This document shows positions 15,854 through 23,698 of a stretch of DNA of 45,172 nt, in pieces. Within the stretch, counting starts at the first letter, position 1. Each line of letters starts with the position of its first letter. This stretch comes from Chloroflexota bacterium (lineage in GTDB: Bacteria; Chloroflexota; Anaerolineae; Promineifilales; Promineifilaceae): NCBI GenBank assembly GCA_022616275.1, contig JAKEFB010000093.1, positions 1-45,172 of the forward strand. Reading direction: 5' to 3'. The notes under the pieces were generated by a model. The model was given only the letters and a program-made list of their open reading frames with translations, had not been told where the DNA came from and ran no database searches. Position numbers and translations under genes: made by a program.

Positions 15854-17548
15854 TCACCGTGATTCCGTGGTCTTGGTTGGTTTAGTCGGGACGGTCTGCT
15901 CTTCACTCCCGCCAGCCTCCGGCTGCCGGGCAGCCACCGCCGCCTGTCTCCGGCCGTTCGCGCGATGGACTAAGGCCTGGGCCGGGCGAGTGACCAGCGG
16001 CCGGCGGCCAATAGGAGTGGCCAGTTGGACGCTGCCGCGCCGGCTGTTGAGTAACACGGTGCCCAAGACAGTGGCGCCGACCATACGCAGGCTGGCAATA
16101 GCGTGGTGGACCATTTCGCCCTGGGTCTTACCGCTACGAGCCACCAGAATGACGCCGTCCACGTGTGTCGTCAGGAACAAACTGTCGGCAAAGGACAGGA
16201 TCGGTGAGGCCACGATGATGACCATGTCGGCCATTTCTTCCAGTTGAGCCACCAGACGGGTCATCCGGGGCGAGGCGAGCAGGGCGAACGAATCGTAAGT
16301 GATGGGACCGCTGGGTAGGATAGAGAGCCCAGGCGCCCAGTCAACTGGCATCAGTTCCAGCGCCTCAGCCTGGCCGGTTAAGATATCGGTCAGACCAGAG
16401 CGTCCGCTAACGTTGAAAAGCTGACCGATGCTAGGATGGTGGAGGTTGGCGTCTATCAGGACGATGCGGCTGCCGGTCTGGGCCAGGATCACGGCCAGGT
16501 TGGCGGCCAGTTCGCCGGTATCGCCACTGGGACCGGCGCTGCTGAGGAGTACGGAGCGGAGTTGACGGTAGTCGCCGGAGTGGAGCAACTTGGTGCCCAA
16601 CATCCGGTAATTCTCGGCCGCGGCCGAGCGGGGCAGGGCCTGTACGGCCATTCGTTCCCGACCGGCGCCGCGCAACCTTTTGTGCCGGGCAATAGCGCCC
16701 AGCACCGGCACACTGCTGGCGCGGGCCAGGTCCGCGACGTCGTCTACAGTGTTGGACCAGTATTCGAAGGCAAAGACGATCAAAAAGCTGAGCACCAGCC
16801 CCACCAGCCCGCCAATCATGACCTTCAGCCCTAATTGGGTGGCTACCGGTGCGGCGCTACTGGCCGGCTCGATAATCTCCACCCGGTTCGTCGTGGCCGT
16901 CTGCAGTAACTCGTACAATTGGGCCAGCGTCCGGTGAGCCTCCGACAGCCGGTTACGCTCTTCGGCAATATTGTCCCGGATCAGGCGTTGTTCCGTCAGG
17001 TCGGTAGCGCCCTGAAACTCGGTTTCGAGCTGGGCAATATTGGCTTCCATGGCCGCAATGTTTTGCTCCAGCCGCTGCGACTGGTTAACCATCTGAGCTC
17101 TGAGTTCTGCAACCGGGTTGTCGGCGCCCGACGGGCTGAGACGAACCAGCGTTTCGGCCACGGCATTGGCAATGGCTACAGCTTGAGCCGGGTCGTTATG
17201 CTGGGCGCTGATGGTTAGAATTTGGGTCTCCTGGTTAGCTGAAACTGCAATCCGCTCATCCAGCTCCTCAATATTCGTGTCCAGGTTCAATTCGTTGATA
17301 ATGGTTTGCAGGAAAGGTCCTGTAGTAGGTAGCTCGGCGTAGGTTTGCATTAACTGGCCACCGGCCCGTAGGGCATTCAGATCCGGGTTGGGACTGCTAA
17401 TGCCAGGACCCACTACTAGCCTGGCCGTTGCCGTATAAGAAAGGGACTGCCGCTGGCTCACCCAATAGGTAAGCAGCCCGGCCAGCAACGTGGCCAGAAT
17501 TAAAAGCCATAACCAACGCCGGACGATGTTTAAGTAACGTTGTTCCAA
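15854..17548 (-). CDS. Wzz/BY-kinase-like protein with degenerate ATP-binding motifs
   Basis: A 564-residue protein. Residues 1-290 form a Wzz chain-length domain: a membrane segment near 12-30, ATARLVVGPG, a periplasmic coiled coil (about 140-215) and a second membrane segment near 243-263 ending in a Pro-containing region. Residues ~300-540 are a CpsD/CapB-type tyrosine-kinase domain (SAAAENYRMLGTKL is the usual EAYR motif), but the nucleotide motifs are altered: SAGPSGDTGELAANLA (about 336-351) lacks the GKS/T Lys of Walker A, VLIDANLHHPSI replaces the usual LIDADLRRP, and MVIIVASPIL lacks the Walker B Asp. The C-terminus has no Tyr cluster. It probably regulates chain length without kinase activity. 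The start is TTG at 17548 with GGAG 9 bases upstream; an ATG-less frame makes it the best choice. Confidence 0.87.
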   Translation of the reverse strand: MEQRYLNIVRRWLWLLILATLLAGLLTYWVSQRQSLSYTATARLVVGPGISSPNPDLNALRAGGQLMQTYAELPTTGPFLQTIINELNLDTNIEELDERIAVSANQETQILTISAQHNDPAQAVAIANAVAETLVRLSPSGADNPVAELRAQMVNQSQRLEQNIAAMEANIAQLETEFQGATDLTEQRLIRDNIAEERNRLSEAHRTLAQLYELLQTATTNRVEIIEPASSAAPVATQLGLKVMIGGLVGLVLSFLIVFAFEYWSNTVDDVADLARASSVPVLGAIARHKRLRGAGRERMAVQALPRSAAAENYRMLGTKLLHSGDYRQLRSVLLSSAGPSGDTGELAANLAVILAQTGSRIVLIDANLHHPSIGQLFNVSGRSGLTDILTGQAEALELMPVDWAPGLSILPSGPITYDSFALLASPRMTRLVAQLEEMADMVIIVASPILSFADSLFLTTHVDGVILVARSGKTQGEMVHHAIASLRMVGATVLGTVLLNSRRGSVQLATPIGRRPLVTRPAQALVHRANGRRQAAVAARQPEAGGSEEQTVPTKPTKTTESR

Positions 17549-17632
17549 TTTCTACTTCTCCTTAATGGTTGGCACATAATGCGGGAGGTCAGCCCAGCGC
17601 TGTTTAAATAGTTCGCCCGTATGGGCAAACGA

Positions 17633-17702
17633 AAAGGCAGGTGGGAAATTAAGATAGGGGCGGAGAAACTACGGCCGCCCACCTCGGCCGCCACCTGCCT
17701 TT
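17633..17702 (-). promoter_or_regulatory. Attenuator-like hairpin between GGDEF-like and Wzz/BY-kinase-like genes
   Basis: Bases 17633-17644 and 17691-17702 form a perfect 12-bp inverted repeat enclosing CGGCCG copies at 17672-17677 and 17685-17690. In the direction of transcription (minus) the stem begins overlapping the stop region of the GGDEF-like gene, and the second arm is followed by TTTTCGTTT. A second pairing is possible: AGGTGGG (17639-17645) with CCCACCT (17678-17684), which excludes part of the long stem. Two alternative folds plus a T-rich tail suggest partial termination or attenuation controlling the downstream operon. No known riboswitch class was recognised. Confidence 0.5.
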
Positions 17703-17704
17703 AT

Positions 17705-18604
17705 TTAACGAATACTCTGGACAGAAGCCTCCTTAGGTCGTCGCGAAGGGACGGTTTTAGCCTCCGGCGTAACTCCTGAAAGTTGGTGGCTCGTGACATC
17801 CTTGTTACTTGTTGCCATCTGCGCTTCGGCGATGGCCAACAGGCTCTCGAAGGTCACTGCCTCGTCAGGGAAAGTGGCCAGGCCGACGTTGAGATGGAGG
17901 TTTAACTTCTCGGCCGCCTTTTCCTTGATTCGCCGGATAATGTCGCCAACCATATCACGAGTGGTCTCAGGCATCAGTGTGATGAAGTGCCCGTTACGCC
18001 GGGCAACAATGTCACAATCATGCAGCTCTTCGACCAATAGCTCGGAAATGCGAGCGGCAATGTATTGCTTGATAATCTCGCGTTGAGCTTCTTGAATAAA
18101 ATAGTCAATGGAAAACTCGACAGACTCTTCTGTGGCCGAGATTGCCAGTAGGGTAGCCGGCCGTTCGTAGAGCCTGGCCCGGCGAATCTCGCTGTAGATA
18201 CGCGCCTGCCCGGTGGCAAAAGGCACAGCCTCCTGGCCCAACCGGCCAATGATCAGGCTGGCCAGGGTCTCTTTAATGCCTTCCAGTCGCCGCCCCAACT
18301 GGCCGGCCAGGAATATAGTGATCCCTATAGCGCAAATTTCCGTGATGATAATGGGCAGCTCGCTACCACTAATGGGGTAGCCGAGCTGGGATTTCAAAAT
18401 AAAGTAAGGCAGTAAGGAACCTGCCAACAGCCAGGCAAAGGAAATCCGCTGCAGCGCCGGGACCAGGATAAGCAGAACAGCACTAACAAAGGCAAAAACG
18501 TAGACAAACGAAGCGAGATTCAACGGGTCTCCCAGTCGCTCCATGTTGTAAAGAAGGAAGAACCAGGCGCAAATGCCCACGAACCAAAAGCGTAACTGTT
18601 TCAT
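17705..18604 (-). CDS. Membrane protein with degenerate GGDEF-like domain
   Basis: A 299-residue protein. The first ~110 residues contain four or so membrane helices (FVGICAWFFLLY, FVYVFAFVSAVLLIL, SFAWLLAGSLLPYFI, EICAIGITIFLAGQLG). The C-terminal half follows a GGDEF-domain pattern (SEIRRARLYERPATLLAIS, then DCDIVARRNGHFITLMPET, then LNVGLATFPDEAVTFESLLAIAEAQM, like the usual VTxSIGxAxxP...LLxxADxALY), but the GGDEF active site is replaced by RNGHF (about residues 200-204) and the metal Asp are missing. It is probably a non-catalytic signalling protein. A GTP- or c-di-GMP-sensing role in exopolysaccharide control is an inference. It lies between the phosphoglycosyl transferase and the Wzz-like gene. 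Confidence 0.68.
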   Translation of the reverse strand: MKQLRFWFVGICAWFFLLYNMERLGDPLNLASFVYVFAFVSAVLLILVPALQRISFAWLLAGSLLPYFILKSQLGYPISGSELPIIITEICAIGITIFLAGQLGRRLEGIKETLASLIIGRLGQEAVPFATGQARIYSEIRRARLYERPATLLAISATEESVEFSIDYFIQEAQREIIKQYIAARISELLVEELHDCDIVARRNGHFITLMPETTRDMVGDIIRRIKEKAAEKLNLHLNVGLATFPDEAVTFESLLAIAEAQMATSNKDVTSHQLSGVTPEAKTVPSRRPKEASVQSIR

Positions 18605-18681
18605 AAACTCATCATTTCCAGATAACTATCCGGGACGCCAACAGCCGCTGGCGTCCCGGAACAGGCCGTTGGGCAAGAGGC

Positions 18682-19326
18682 CTAGTAGGCGCCACGCTGG
18701 CTGAAAACCGCTGCAACTGTGCGGAACAATATCTGGATGTCCAGCCACAGGCTTTGGTTTTCAATGTAGGCTACATCTAGCCGGAGCCGTTCATCAAAAT
18801 CCAGGTCACTGCGGCCGTTGACCTGCCACAGGCCGGTAATGCCCGGCAACACTTCCAGGCGTTCTGTGTGCCAGAGGGCATAGGTGCTAGCATCAAAGGA
18901 GGTGGGGCGCGGACCGACCATGCTCATGTCCCCTTTGAGCACGTTGATGATCTGTGGCAGCTCGTCCAGGCTGGTTTTTCGTAAAAAATGGCCGACGCGG
19001 GTAACTCGCGGATCGTTGGTAATCTTAAAATCCGGCCAGGTTAGTTCATTCAGATGAGCATACTTTAGCTTTAACTCCTCTGCATTCTTGACCATGGTCC
19101 GGAATTTGAACATGGTAAAACGTCGCCCTCCCTTCCCAGTCCGCTTTTGTTTAAAAAAGATAGGCCCTGGGTCGTCAATCCAGATAAGGGCAGCACAAAT
19201 AGCCATGAACAAAGCAATCAACGGCAAAAAAAGTAGGCATAAGGTCACGTCGAAAATGCGTTTGGCAACCCGGTACCCTTTGCGGAACAGGCGAACATGC
19301 CGGGGCTGTACGATCATAAGTTCCAT
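18682..19326 (-). CDS. Phosphoglycosyl transferase (initiating undecaprenyl-phosphate sugar transferase)
   Basis: A 214-residue protein of the bacterial sugar transferase family in its minimal form. One re-entrant hydrophobic segment (about 26-50) is followed by the catalytic core: [24 protein letters not shown], then [17 protein letters not shown] with the catalytic Asp-Glu (121-122), MVGPRPT, and [15 protein letters not shown]. It transfers a sugar-phosphate from a nucleotide sugar to undecaprenyl phosphate at the cytoplasmic membrane face, the first committed step of repeat-unit synthesis. A GAGG site precedes the ATG by 7 bases. As the first gene of the co-directional run it probably marks the operon start. 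Confidence 0.93.
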   Translation of the reverse strand: MELMIVQPRHVRLFRKGYRVAKRIFDVTLCLLFLPLIALFMAICAALIWIDDPGPIFFKQKRTGKGGRRFTMFKFRTMVKNAEELKLKYAHLNELTWPDFKITNDPRVTRVGHFLRKTSLDELPQIINVLKGDMSMVGPRPTSFDASTYALWHTERLEVLPGITGLWQVNGRSDLDFDERLRLDVAYIENQSLWLDIQILFRTVAAVFSQRGAY

Positions 19327-19532
19327 GGATTGTCCTCTTCATCTCAACCTGAGGAGCGTGGGCAGCACGAACCCTCCAGCCGGACAGGGTTATTCCGCAG
19401 CGAGCGGCCGAAGCCATTCACCGAAGTATCTGAGCCAGTTCCAGTGTTACCTGGCGGCGCCCACTAGGCTCCTAATTTTTACTTACTAACCACTACAGGG
19501 TTACTGACCCCATATCATTTCCTGTAGCGCCC

Positions 19533-19614
19533 ACAAAAAAAAGAGCACGCTTGTCGTCTGGTAAGCACGCTTGCCGTCTAGCAGGCGCACTTGCCCGGCA
19601 GGCGGGCTCTCCTC
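19533..19614 (-). promoter_or_regulatory. 5' leader of polysaccharide operon: 20-base tandem repeats ending in terminator-like T8
   Basis: On the plus strand AGCACGCTTGTCGTCT (19544-19559) is repeated at 19564-19579 with one change, and a weaker third copy is at 19584-19599; the period is exactly 20. Read on the minus strand, GAGAGCCCGCCTGCCGGGC starts a hairpin (GCCCG/CGGGC), and the array ends in GTGCTC followed by eight T. AGAGC at the 5' end can also pair with GCTCT just before the T-run. This is a plausible intrinsic terminator or attenuator about 200 bases upstream of the phosphoglycosyl transferase. The repeats could also be operator sites. Confidence 0.5.
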
Positions 19615-19895
19615 TTAAGATAGGAAAACAACGCACCCAAAACCATGGGGTTCGGGCTCAAGACCTACTAAAGCCTCGCTGTAAATCACACCTAAAATTG
19701 TAATTTACTGTTACCATCCTACCGAAAGTGCCTGGGAGCGTATATAGGGTGATACCCTACCTTGGGACTATCTTTGACTGTATTCTTAAGGCAAGAGACC
19801 ATACTTTATTCGCCGTCGCTCCAGGACCATGGTCATGGGACTTCAGTACTATCATCTCCTACCCCCTACAGAGGCTCTTCCTATCTAAAAAATAC

Positions 19896-19913
19896 AGCCC
19901 ATTGGGGCTTTTT
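19896..19913 (+). terminator. Small intrinsic terminator-like hairpin in divergent region
   Basis: AGCCC (19896-19900) pairs with GGGCT (19905-19909) around an ATTG loop, followed by four T. The upstream side is A-rich (six A before TAC), so the reverse strand also shows a hairpin followed by GTATTTTTT; it could work both ways. No gene ends nearby, so it may end a short untranslated RNA from the divergent region. Confidence 0.4.
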
Positions 19914-20000
19914 ACTCGCTCAAGAATAAAGTTAGTACCCAGGTCCTAGTATAAAAGTACTACTTTGTAGTTTTGATTTAAATCGTGTACCCTTTCTCCT

Positions 20001-22190
20001 ATGAACTGGCTCGTGCTGATTCTGCTTGTAACGGTGATTATCAGTCTGAGCGTGGCTCTTTACCTGGGACGGCTGTATGATCGGCAGCGGCGCGTTGCCG
20101 ACCGGCAAATGATCCTGTACGAAGTGCTTCGAGCCATTGGGCGCCACATGGAGCCGGAGGCCGTTGTGCGGAGCGCTGTTGAGACCATTGGGCGGCTCAC
20201 CGGGTGGCCGGGCGTAGCTATTTTGCTGCCTGATAACGGTGGAGCGATGCTGGCTATCCAGGCGGCCGCCGGTTCAATGACCGGCCAGGAGGCCAGCCTG
20301 GTGGTCACAGACGAAGGAGCAGTCGGCGGCGCGTTCCGTTCTGGAGAGAGCCGTTACCGCCCTAAAGCAGCCAACGCAGGCCAGCCGGCCACAAAGGGAG
20401 ACGTGGCCAGTGAGCTGGCGGTTCCCCTCATCCACGGGGGCAAGGTACTCGGCGTCTTGTGGCTACAGAGCGACCGGCCGGCCGCCTTTCACGTGGGAGA
20501 CCAACACCTGGCCACATCTCTGGCCGAAGCAATTGCCCTGGCCCTGGACAACGCTCGTTTCCACACCGCCATGCGCAAGCACGCCGCCAACCTGAACGCC
20601 CTGTATTCGATTAACCGCATGCTGGGGCGCTCCCTGGTGATGGAAGAATTACTGGCTAAAATCCTTTACTCAGCCCTGGCTTCGCTTCGCTTTGGTTCCG
20701 GGGTCATTTGCCTGTTGGAGTCGCCTGAAGAGCGGCTGACCGTGGTGGCCGAGCGTGGCCTGCCGCCGGAACTTGTGGCCCACTGGCGTCAGGACGGGTT
20801 AGAAGGCTCGTTTTGCGCTTACGCCCAGGAACGACAGGAAGTGATCGTCATTGGCGATTTGCAGCAAGAGACGGCCGAGCTACAACGGCTGCGGCAGGAA
20901 TCGCCCCAGGTGGCCGCCGAACTGGCTTCCCAGCAGATCCGCTCTGGTGTCGGCCTGCCCCTCTGGCACCAGCGCCACCTGGTAGGCACGATGTGCCTCT
21001 ATAGCCGCCACCCCCGTAGCTTTACGGCCGATGAGCTGGACCTTTACACGGCTATTGGCCAGCAGATAGGTATTGGTCTGGTGAACGCCCGCCTTTTCGG
21101 TACCATTGCCGACGAGCGAACGCTACTGCAGGCGCTCATCGAGGCCAGCCGGGATGGCATTATCCTGGTAGGTCCACGCCAACGTATCCGCGTCGTCAAT
21201 CAGCCGGCCCTTGATTTCCTGGGCTTGCCTGGGCGGCCCCGCTACTGGTTGGATAAGCCGGTAGCTCAGGTTTTGCTGGCCCTGCGACGGGACTCTCCGG
21301 CCGTGGTTCGCGCCGCGCTGGCCGAAGTCCGCCGGTTGCAGAATGGCACGCAGGCGGCCGCCGAAGGAGAACTTCAACTGCCCCCGAGAACTGTATACTG
21401 GGCCAGCCTGCCCGTTAAAACCGGGTTGATGCCCCTGGGGCGGCTTCTGGTCTTGCGCGACGTCACCGAGGAGCGGTTGGTAACCCAGATGCGAGAAGAC
21501 CTGGTCCATACTATGGTCCACGATTTGCGCAATCCCTTGACCAGTATCTTTGGGGCGATTGAGTTCCTGGAGAATGAATTGTTCCCGGTAATTTCTGAGG
21601 ATCACCAGCAGGTCTTGGAGATTGCCCGGGTGAATACTCAGCAAATGGTAGACCTGATTACGGCCATCCTGGACATCAACCGGCTGGAAAGCGGTCACAT
21701 GCCTATCAATCGCGGCCTGGTCTCGCTGCCGGATTTGGTGGCCAGCGTGCTGCGGGCCCAGCTTCCCCTGGCTGAACGGAAGAGGTTGATTTTTGAGGAC
21801 CGGGTTCCGATTGATCTGCCCCTGGCCTGGGTAGATGGCGAGCTGTTTGAGCGGGTGCTGCAAAACCTGGTCGGCAACGCTATCAAATTCACACCTCCTG
21901 GTGGCCAGGTAGGCGTGCGGGCCTGGGTCTCAATGCAGGAGCAACCGGAATTAGTCCTCTCTATCAGTGATACCGGGCCAGGCGTTCCCGCAGACGTGGA
22001 GGGCCGGCTGTTTCAGAAGTTTACCACCGGCCAGCGGGGAAAAGGCGGCACCGGGCTGGGGCTGGCGTTTTGCAAAATGGTCGTCGAAGCCCACGGCGGC
22101 CGCATTTGGGCAGAAAGCCCGTCCGGGAAGGGAGCCACCTTCACCTTCACCATGCCGCTCCTCGCTGAAGAAGTTAGCGTGTTGAGTTAG
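20001..22190 (+). CDS. Membrane sensor histidine kinase, GAF-GAF-PAS-HisKA-HATPase
   Basis: A 729-residue kinase. A single N-terminal membrane helix (about 3-22) is followed by a short linker, a GAF domain (about 45-190, SELAVPLIHGGKVLGVLWLQS), a second GAF domain (about 200-370, SGVGLPLWHQRHLVGTMCLYS), a PAS-like segment (about 372-490, ASRDGIILVGPRQRIRVVN), and the catalytic core. The HisKA H-box MVHDLRNPLTSIFGAIEFLE puts the phosphorylated His at about 507. The ATPase has the N-box (LQNLVGNAIKFTPPGG), G1 (SDTGPGV), F (FQKFTTG) and G2 (GGTGLGLAFCK) motifs, so it looks active. No receiver domain or response regulator adjoins it; the partner is unknown. No clear Shine-Dalgarno precedes the ATG. 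Being divergent from the polysaccharide operon, it may share its control region (inference). Confidence 0.9.
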   Translation: MNWLVLILLVTVIISLSVALYLGRLYDRQRRVADRQMILYEVLRAIGRHMEPEAVVRSAVETIGRLTGWPGVAILLPDNGGAMLAIQAAAGSMTGQEASLVVTDEGAVGGAFRSGESRYRPKAANAGQPATKGDVASELAVPLIHGGKVLGVLWLQSDRPAAFHVGDQHLATSLAEAIALALDNARFHTAMRKHAANLNALYSINRMLGRSLVMEELLAKILYSALASLRFGSGVICLLESPEERLTVVAERGLPPELVAHWRQDGLEGSFCAYAQERQEVIVIGDLQQETAELQRLRQESPQVAAELASQQIRSGVGLPLWHQRHLVGTMCLYSRHPRSFTADELDLYTAIGQQIGIGLVNARLFGTIADERTLLQALIEASRDGIILVGPRQRIRVVNQPALDFLGLPGRPRYWLDKPVAQVLLALRRDSPAVVRAALAEVRRLQNGTQAAAEGELQLPPRTVYWASLPVKTGLMPLGRLLVLRDVTEERLVTQMREDLVHTMVHDLRNPLTSIFGAIEFLENELFPVISEDHQQVLEIARVNTQQMVDLITAILDINRLESGHMPINRGLVSLPDLVASVLRAQLPLAERKRLIFEDRVPIDLPLAWVDGELFERVLQNLVGNAIKFTPPGGQVGVRAWVSMQEQPELVLSISDTGPGVPADVEGRLFQKFTTGQRGKGGTGLGLAFCKMVVEAHGGRIWAESPSGKGATFTFTMPLLAEEVSVLS

Positions 22191-22205
22191 AGTGGCTCTA
22201 ACTCA
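22183..22205. terminator. Perfect palindrome spanning both stop codons of a convergent gene pair
   Basis: Bases 22183-22192 pair perfectly with 22196-22205 around a TGG loop (10-bp stem). The two stop codons (plus-strand TAG 22188-22190 and minus-strand TAG 22200-22198) both lie in the stem, and the two genes end with the same codons AGT TAG. Only 7 bases separate the genes, so this hairpin is probably the shared transcript end. There is no T-run on either side. Confidence 0.6.
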
Positions 22206-23610
22206 TTGGCAGTCCGGCCGCTTTCCAGTCACGCATGCCGCCCATCAGGTTAGCTACGGCCAGGATGCCCCGGGCCTGGAGGATGCTGGCCCCAATGGCC
22301 GAGCGGTTCCCCGACTGGCAGACAACCACCACCGGCTTGTCGGTAGGAATTTCCCCCACCTGGCTATTTAGGTAGCCCAACATAATGTGCCTGGCTCCGG
22401 GAATATGCCCCTCATCCCACTCGCTCTGGTTACGCACGTCAACGAAGGTGACTTCCCCCCGCAAAGCGCGGTCGCCAATCTCCGGGGGCGTGATGACGTC
22501 GTAAGATTGCACCGGGTAGCCGTTTTCAGCCCAGGATTCTACGGCCGGAACGTCGAAGTACCCGGCCACGTTATCCAGCCCAATCGCCGCCAGGTCGCGA
22601 GCTACCTGAGCCGCGTTTTGGTGGCTGGCGATGAGATAAAAGGGACGATCATAATCCACCAGCCAGCCGGCCCAGTTGATGAAGGAATTGTTGTGGGGGA
22701 TATTGATAGTGCCGGGAATATGGCCGGCGGCAAAATCCCCCCTTCTACGACTATCCACAATCATCACTTTCTCTTGCAAGGCCGAGGCCAGGCGATTAAA
22801 AGGCAGGTGTTCTGGCAGCGGCAGCCGGTGGAGAACCGGCGGACCTTCCTGGTTAACCCGTTTCATCATGGCAAAGTAGCGTGGCGGTTCCGGCTGGCCG
22901 GCCAGCAGTTCGCGAACAAAAGCCTCTTCGCTGGTCTGGGAGAGAGCCCAATTGAACATTTTTTCGTACCCCACCGTGCTGGAAGGAACGGCGCCCAGAG
23001 CTTTGCCGCAGGCGCTGCCGGCCCCGTGGCCAGGCCACAACTGCAAATAGTCGGGCAATTCCTTGAAGCGCTGCAGTGAGTGGAACATCTGTCGCGCCCC
23101 TTTCTCAGCCGTGTTGGCCACACGGGCCGCTTTTTCCAGCAAGTCCGGCCGACCGACGTCGCCCACGAAGACAAAGTCGCCACTGAACAGACCCATCGGC
23201 CGGTCGGCTCCTGCGGTGTCGGTAACCAGCAGAGCAATGTGCTCCGGTGTGTGTCCGGGCGTGTGCAGCGCTTCAAAACGGAGGTTGCCGACCATGAAGA
23301 GGTCTTCGTCGTGCAGCGGAACGTGCCTGTACTGGCCGGTGTACCGGTACTTCCACGCCGGGTCCCCGGCGTCGGACAGGTAGAGGGTAGCGCCGGTCCG
23401 CTCGGCCAATTCCCGCGCCCCAGAGACGAAATCGGCGTGGATGTGGGTTTCGGCCGCGCCAATAATGCGCATACCTTCCGCTTCGGCCGCTTCCAGGTAG
23501 GGCTCTACGTCCCGGGCCGGATCAACGACAATGGCTTCGCCCGTTTCCTGGCAGCCGACAAAGTAAGAAGCCTGGGCCAGTTTCTGGTCATAAAAGTATC
23601 GGAGTAGCAT
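22198..23610 (-). CDS. MBL-fold persulfide dioxygenase-like protein with two rhodanese domains
   Basis: A 470-residue protein. The N-terminal metallo-beta-lactamase domain has AAETHIHADFVSGA (HxHxD metal motif, about residues 53-66), ALHTPGHTPEH and GLFSGDFVFVGDVGR, as in ETHE1-type persulfide dioxygenases. Two rhodanese domains follow: the first (about 270-360, KVMIVDSRRRGDFAAGHIPG) lacks an active Cys (LIASHQNAA at that place), while the second (about 375-468) has VVVCQSGNRSA with the catalytic Cys. Family members oxidise glutathione persulfide or move sulfane sulfur, linking to sulfide detoxification. The start is the ATG at 23610 where conserved sequence begins; a TATAAT-like -10 lies 43 bases upstream. 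Convergent with the sensor kinase. Confidence 0.9.
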   Translation of the reverse strand: MLLRYFYDQKLAQASYFVGCQETGEAIVVDPARDVEPYLEAAEAEGMRIIGAAETHIHADFVSGARELAERTGATLYLSDAGDPAWKYRYTGQYRHVPLHDEDLFMVGNLRFEALHTPGHTPEHIALLVTDTAGADRPMGLFSGDFVFVGDVGRPDLLEKAARVANTAEKGARQMFHSLQRFKELPDYLQLWPGHGAGSACGKALGAVPSSTVGYEKMFNWALSQTSEEAFVRELLAGQPEPPRYFAMMKRVNQEGPPVLHRLPLPEHLPFNRLASALQEKVMIVDSRRRGDFAAGHIPGTINIPHNNSFINWAGWLVDYDRPFYLIASHQNAAQVARDLAAIGLDNVAGYFDVPAVESWAENGYPVQSYDVITPPEIGDRALRGEVTFVDVRNQSEWDEGHIPGARHIMLGYLNSQVGEIPTDKPVVVVCQSGNRSAIGASILQARGILAVANLMGGMRDWKAAGLPMS

Positions 23611-23641
23611 TTCATTTCCCTTTTCCTGGTCTATCAAGTGG

Positions 23642-23658
23642 TGGTTAACCAAATTATA
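23642..23658 (-). promoter_or_regulatory. Promoter -10 (TATAAT) with adjoining TGGTTAACCA palindrome
   Basis: On the minus strand TATAAT (23658-23653) lies 43 bases upstream of the MBL-rhodanese start, and is followed by TTGGTTAACCACC, whose TGGTTAACCA (23642-23651) is a perfect 10-base palindrome at about the expected transcription start. No good -35 is seen at 17 bases. The palindrome suggests a repressor site controlling the sulfur gene. Confidence 0.45.
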
Positions 23659-23698
23659 CCGGCTTTGGTTTGCAGTTGGGTAGGGAGTGGCTCATGAA

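Larger units (their letters stand above)
19327..20000. other. Divergent intergenic region (674 bases), lower GC, regulatory
   Basis: This gap separates the exopolysaccharide operon (minus) from the sensor kinase (plus). It is visibly less GC-rich than the coding regions, and no convincing gene is seen in either strand. It contains an A8 tract, 20-base tandem repeats (19544-19599), a terminator-like hairpin for minus transcription ending in T8, and a small bidirectional hairpin-terminator at 19896-19913. A TATAAA word at 19951-19956 may belong to the plus-strand promoter. The presence of terminators in a divergent region suggests a leader RNA or a small RNA. Confidence 0.7.

Noticed and set aside
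17590-17640. GGGCAAACG segment as a c-di-GMP (GEMM) riboswitch
   Set aside because: Only a short core word matches; the second conserved part and the usual helices are missing, and it is on the strand opposite to the genes.
19728-19949. Plus-strand open frame in the divergent region
   Set aside because: No ribosome-binding site, no recognisable motif, and it overlaps a terminator-like hairpin; composition is like non-coding DNA.
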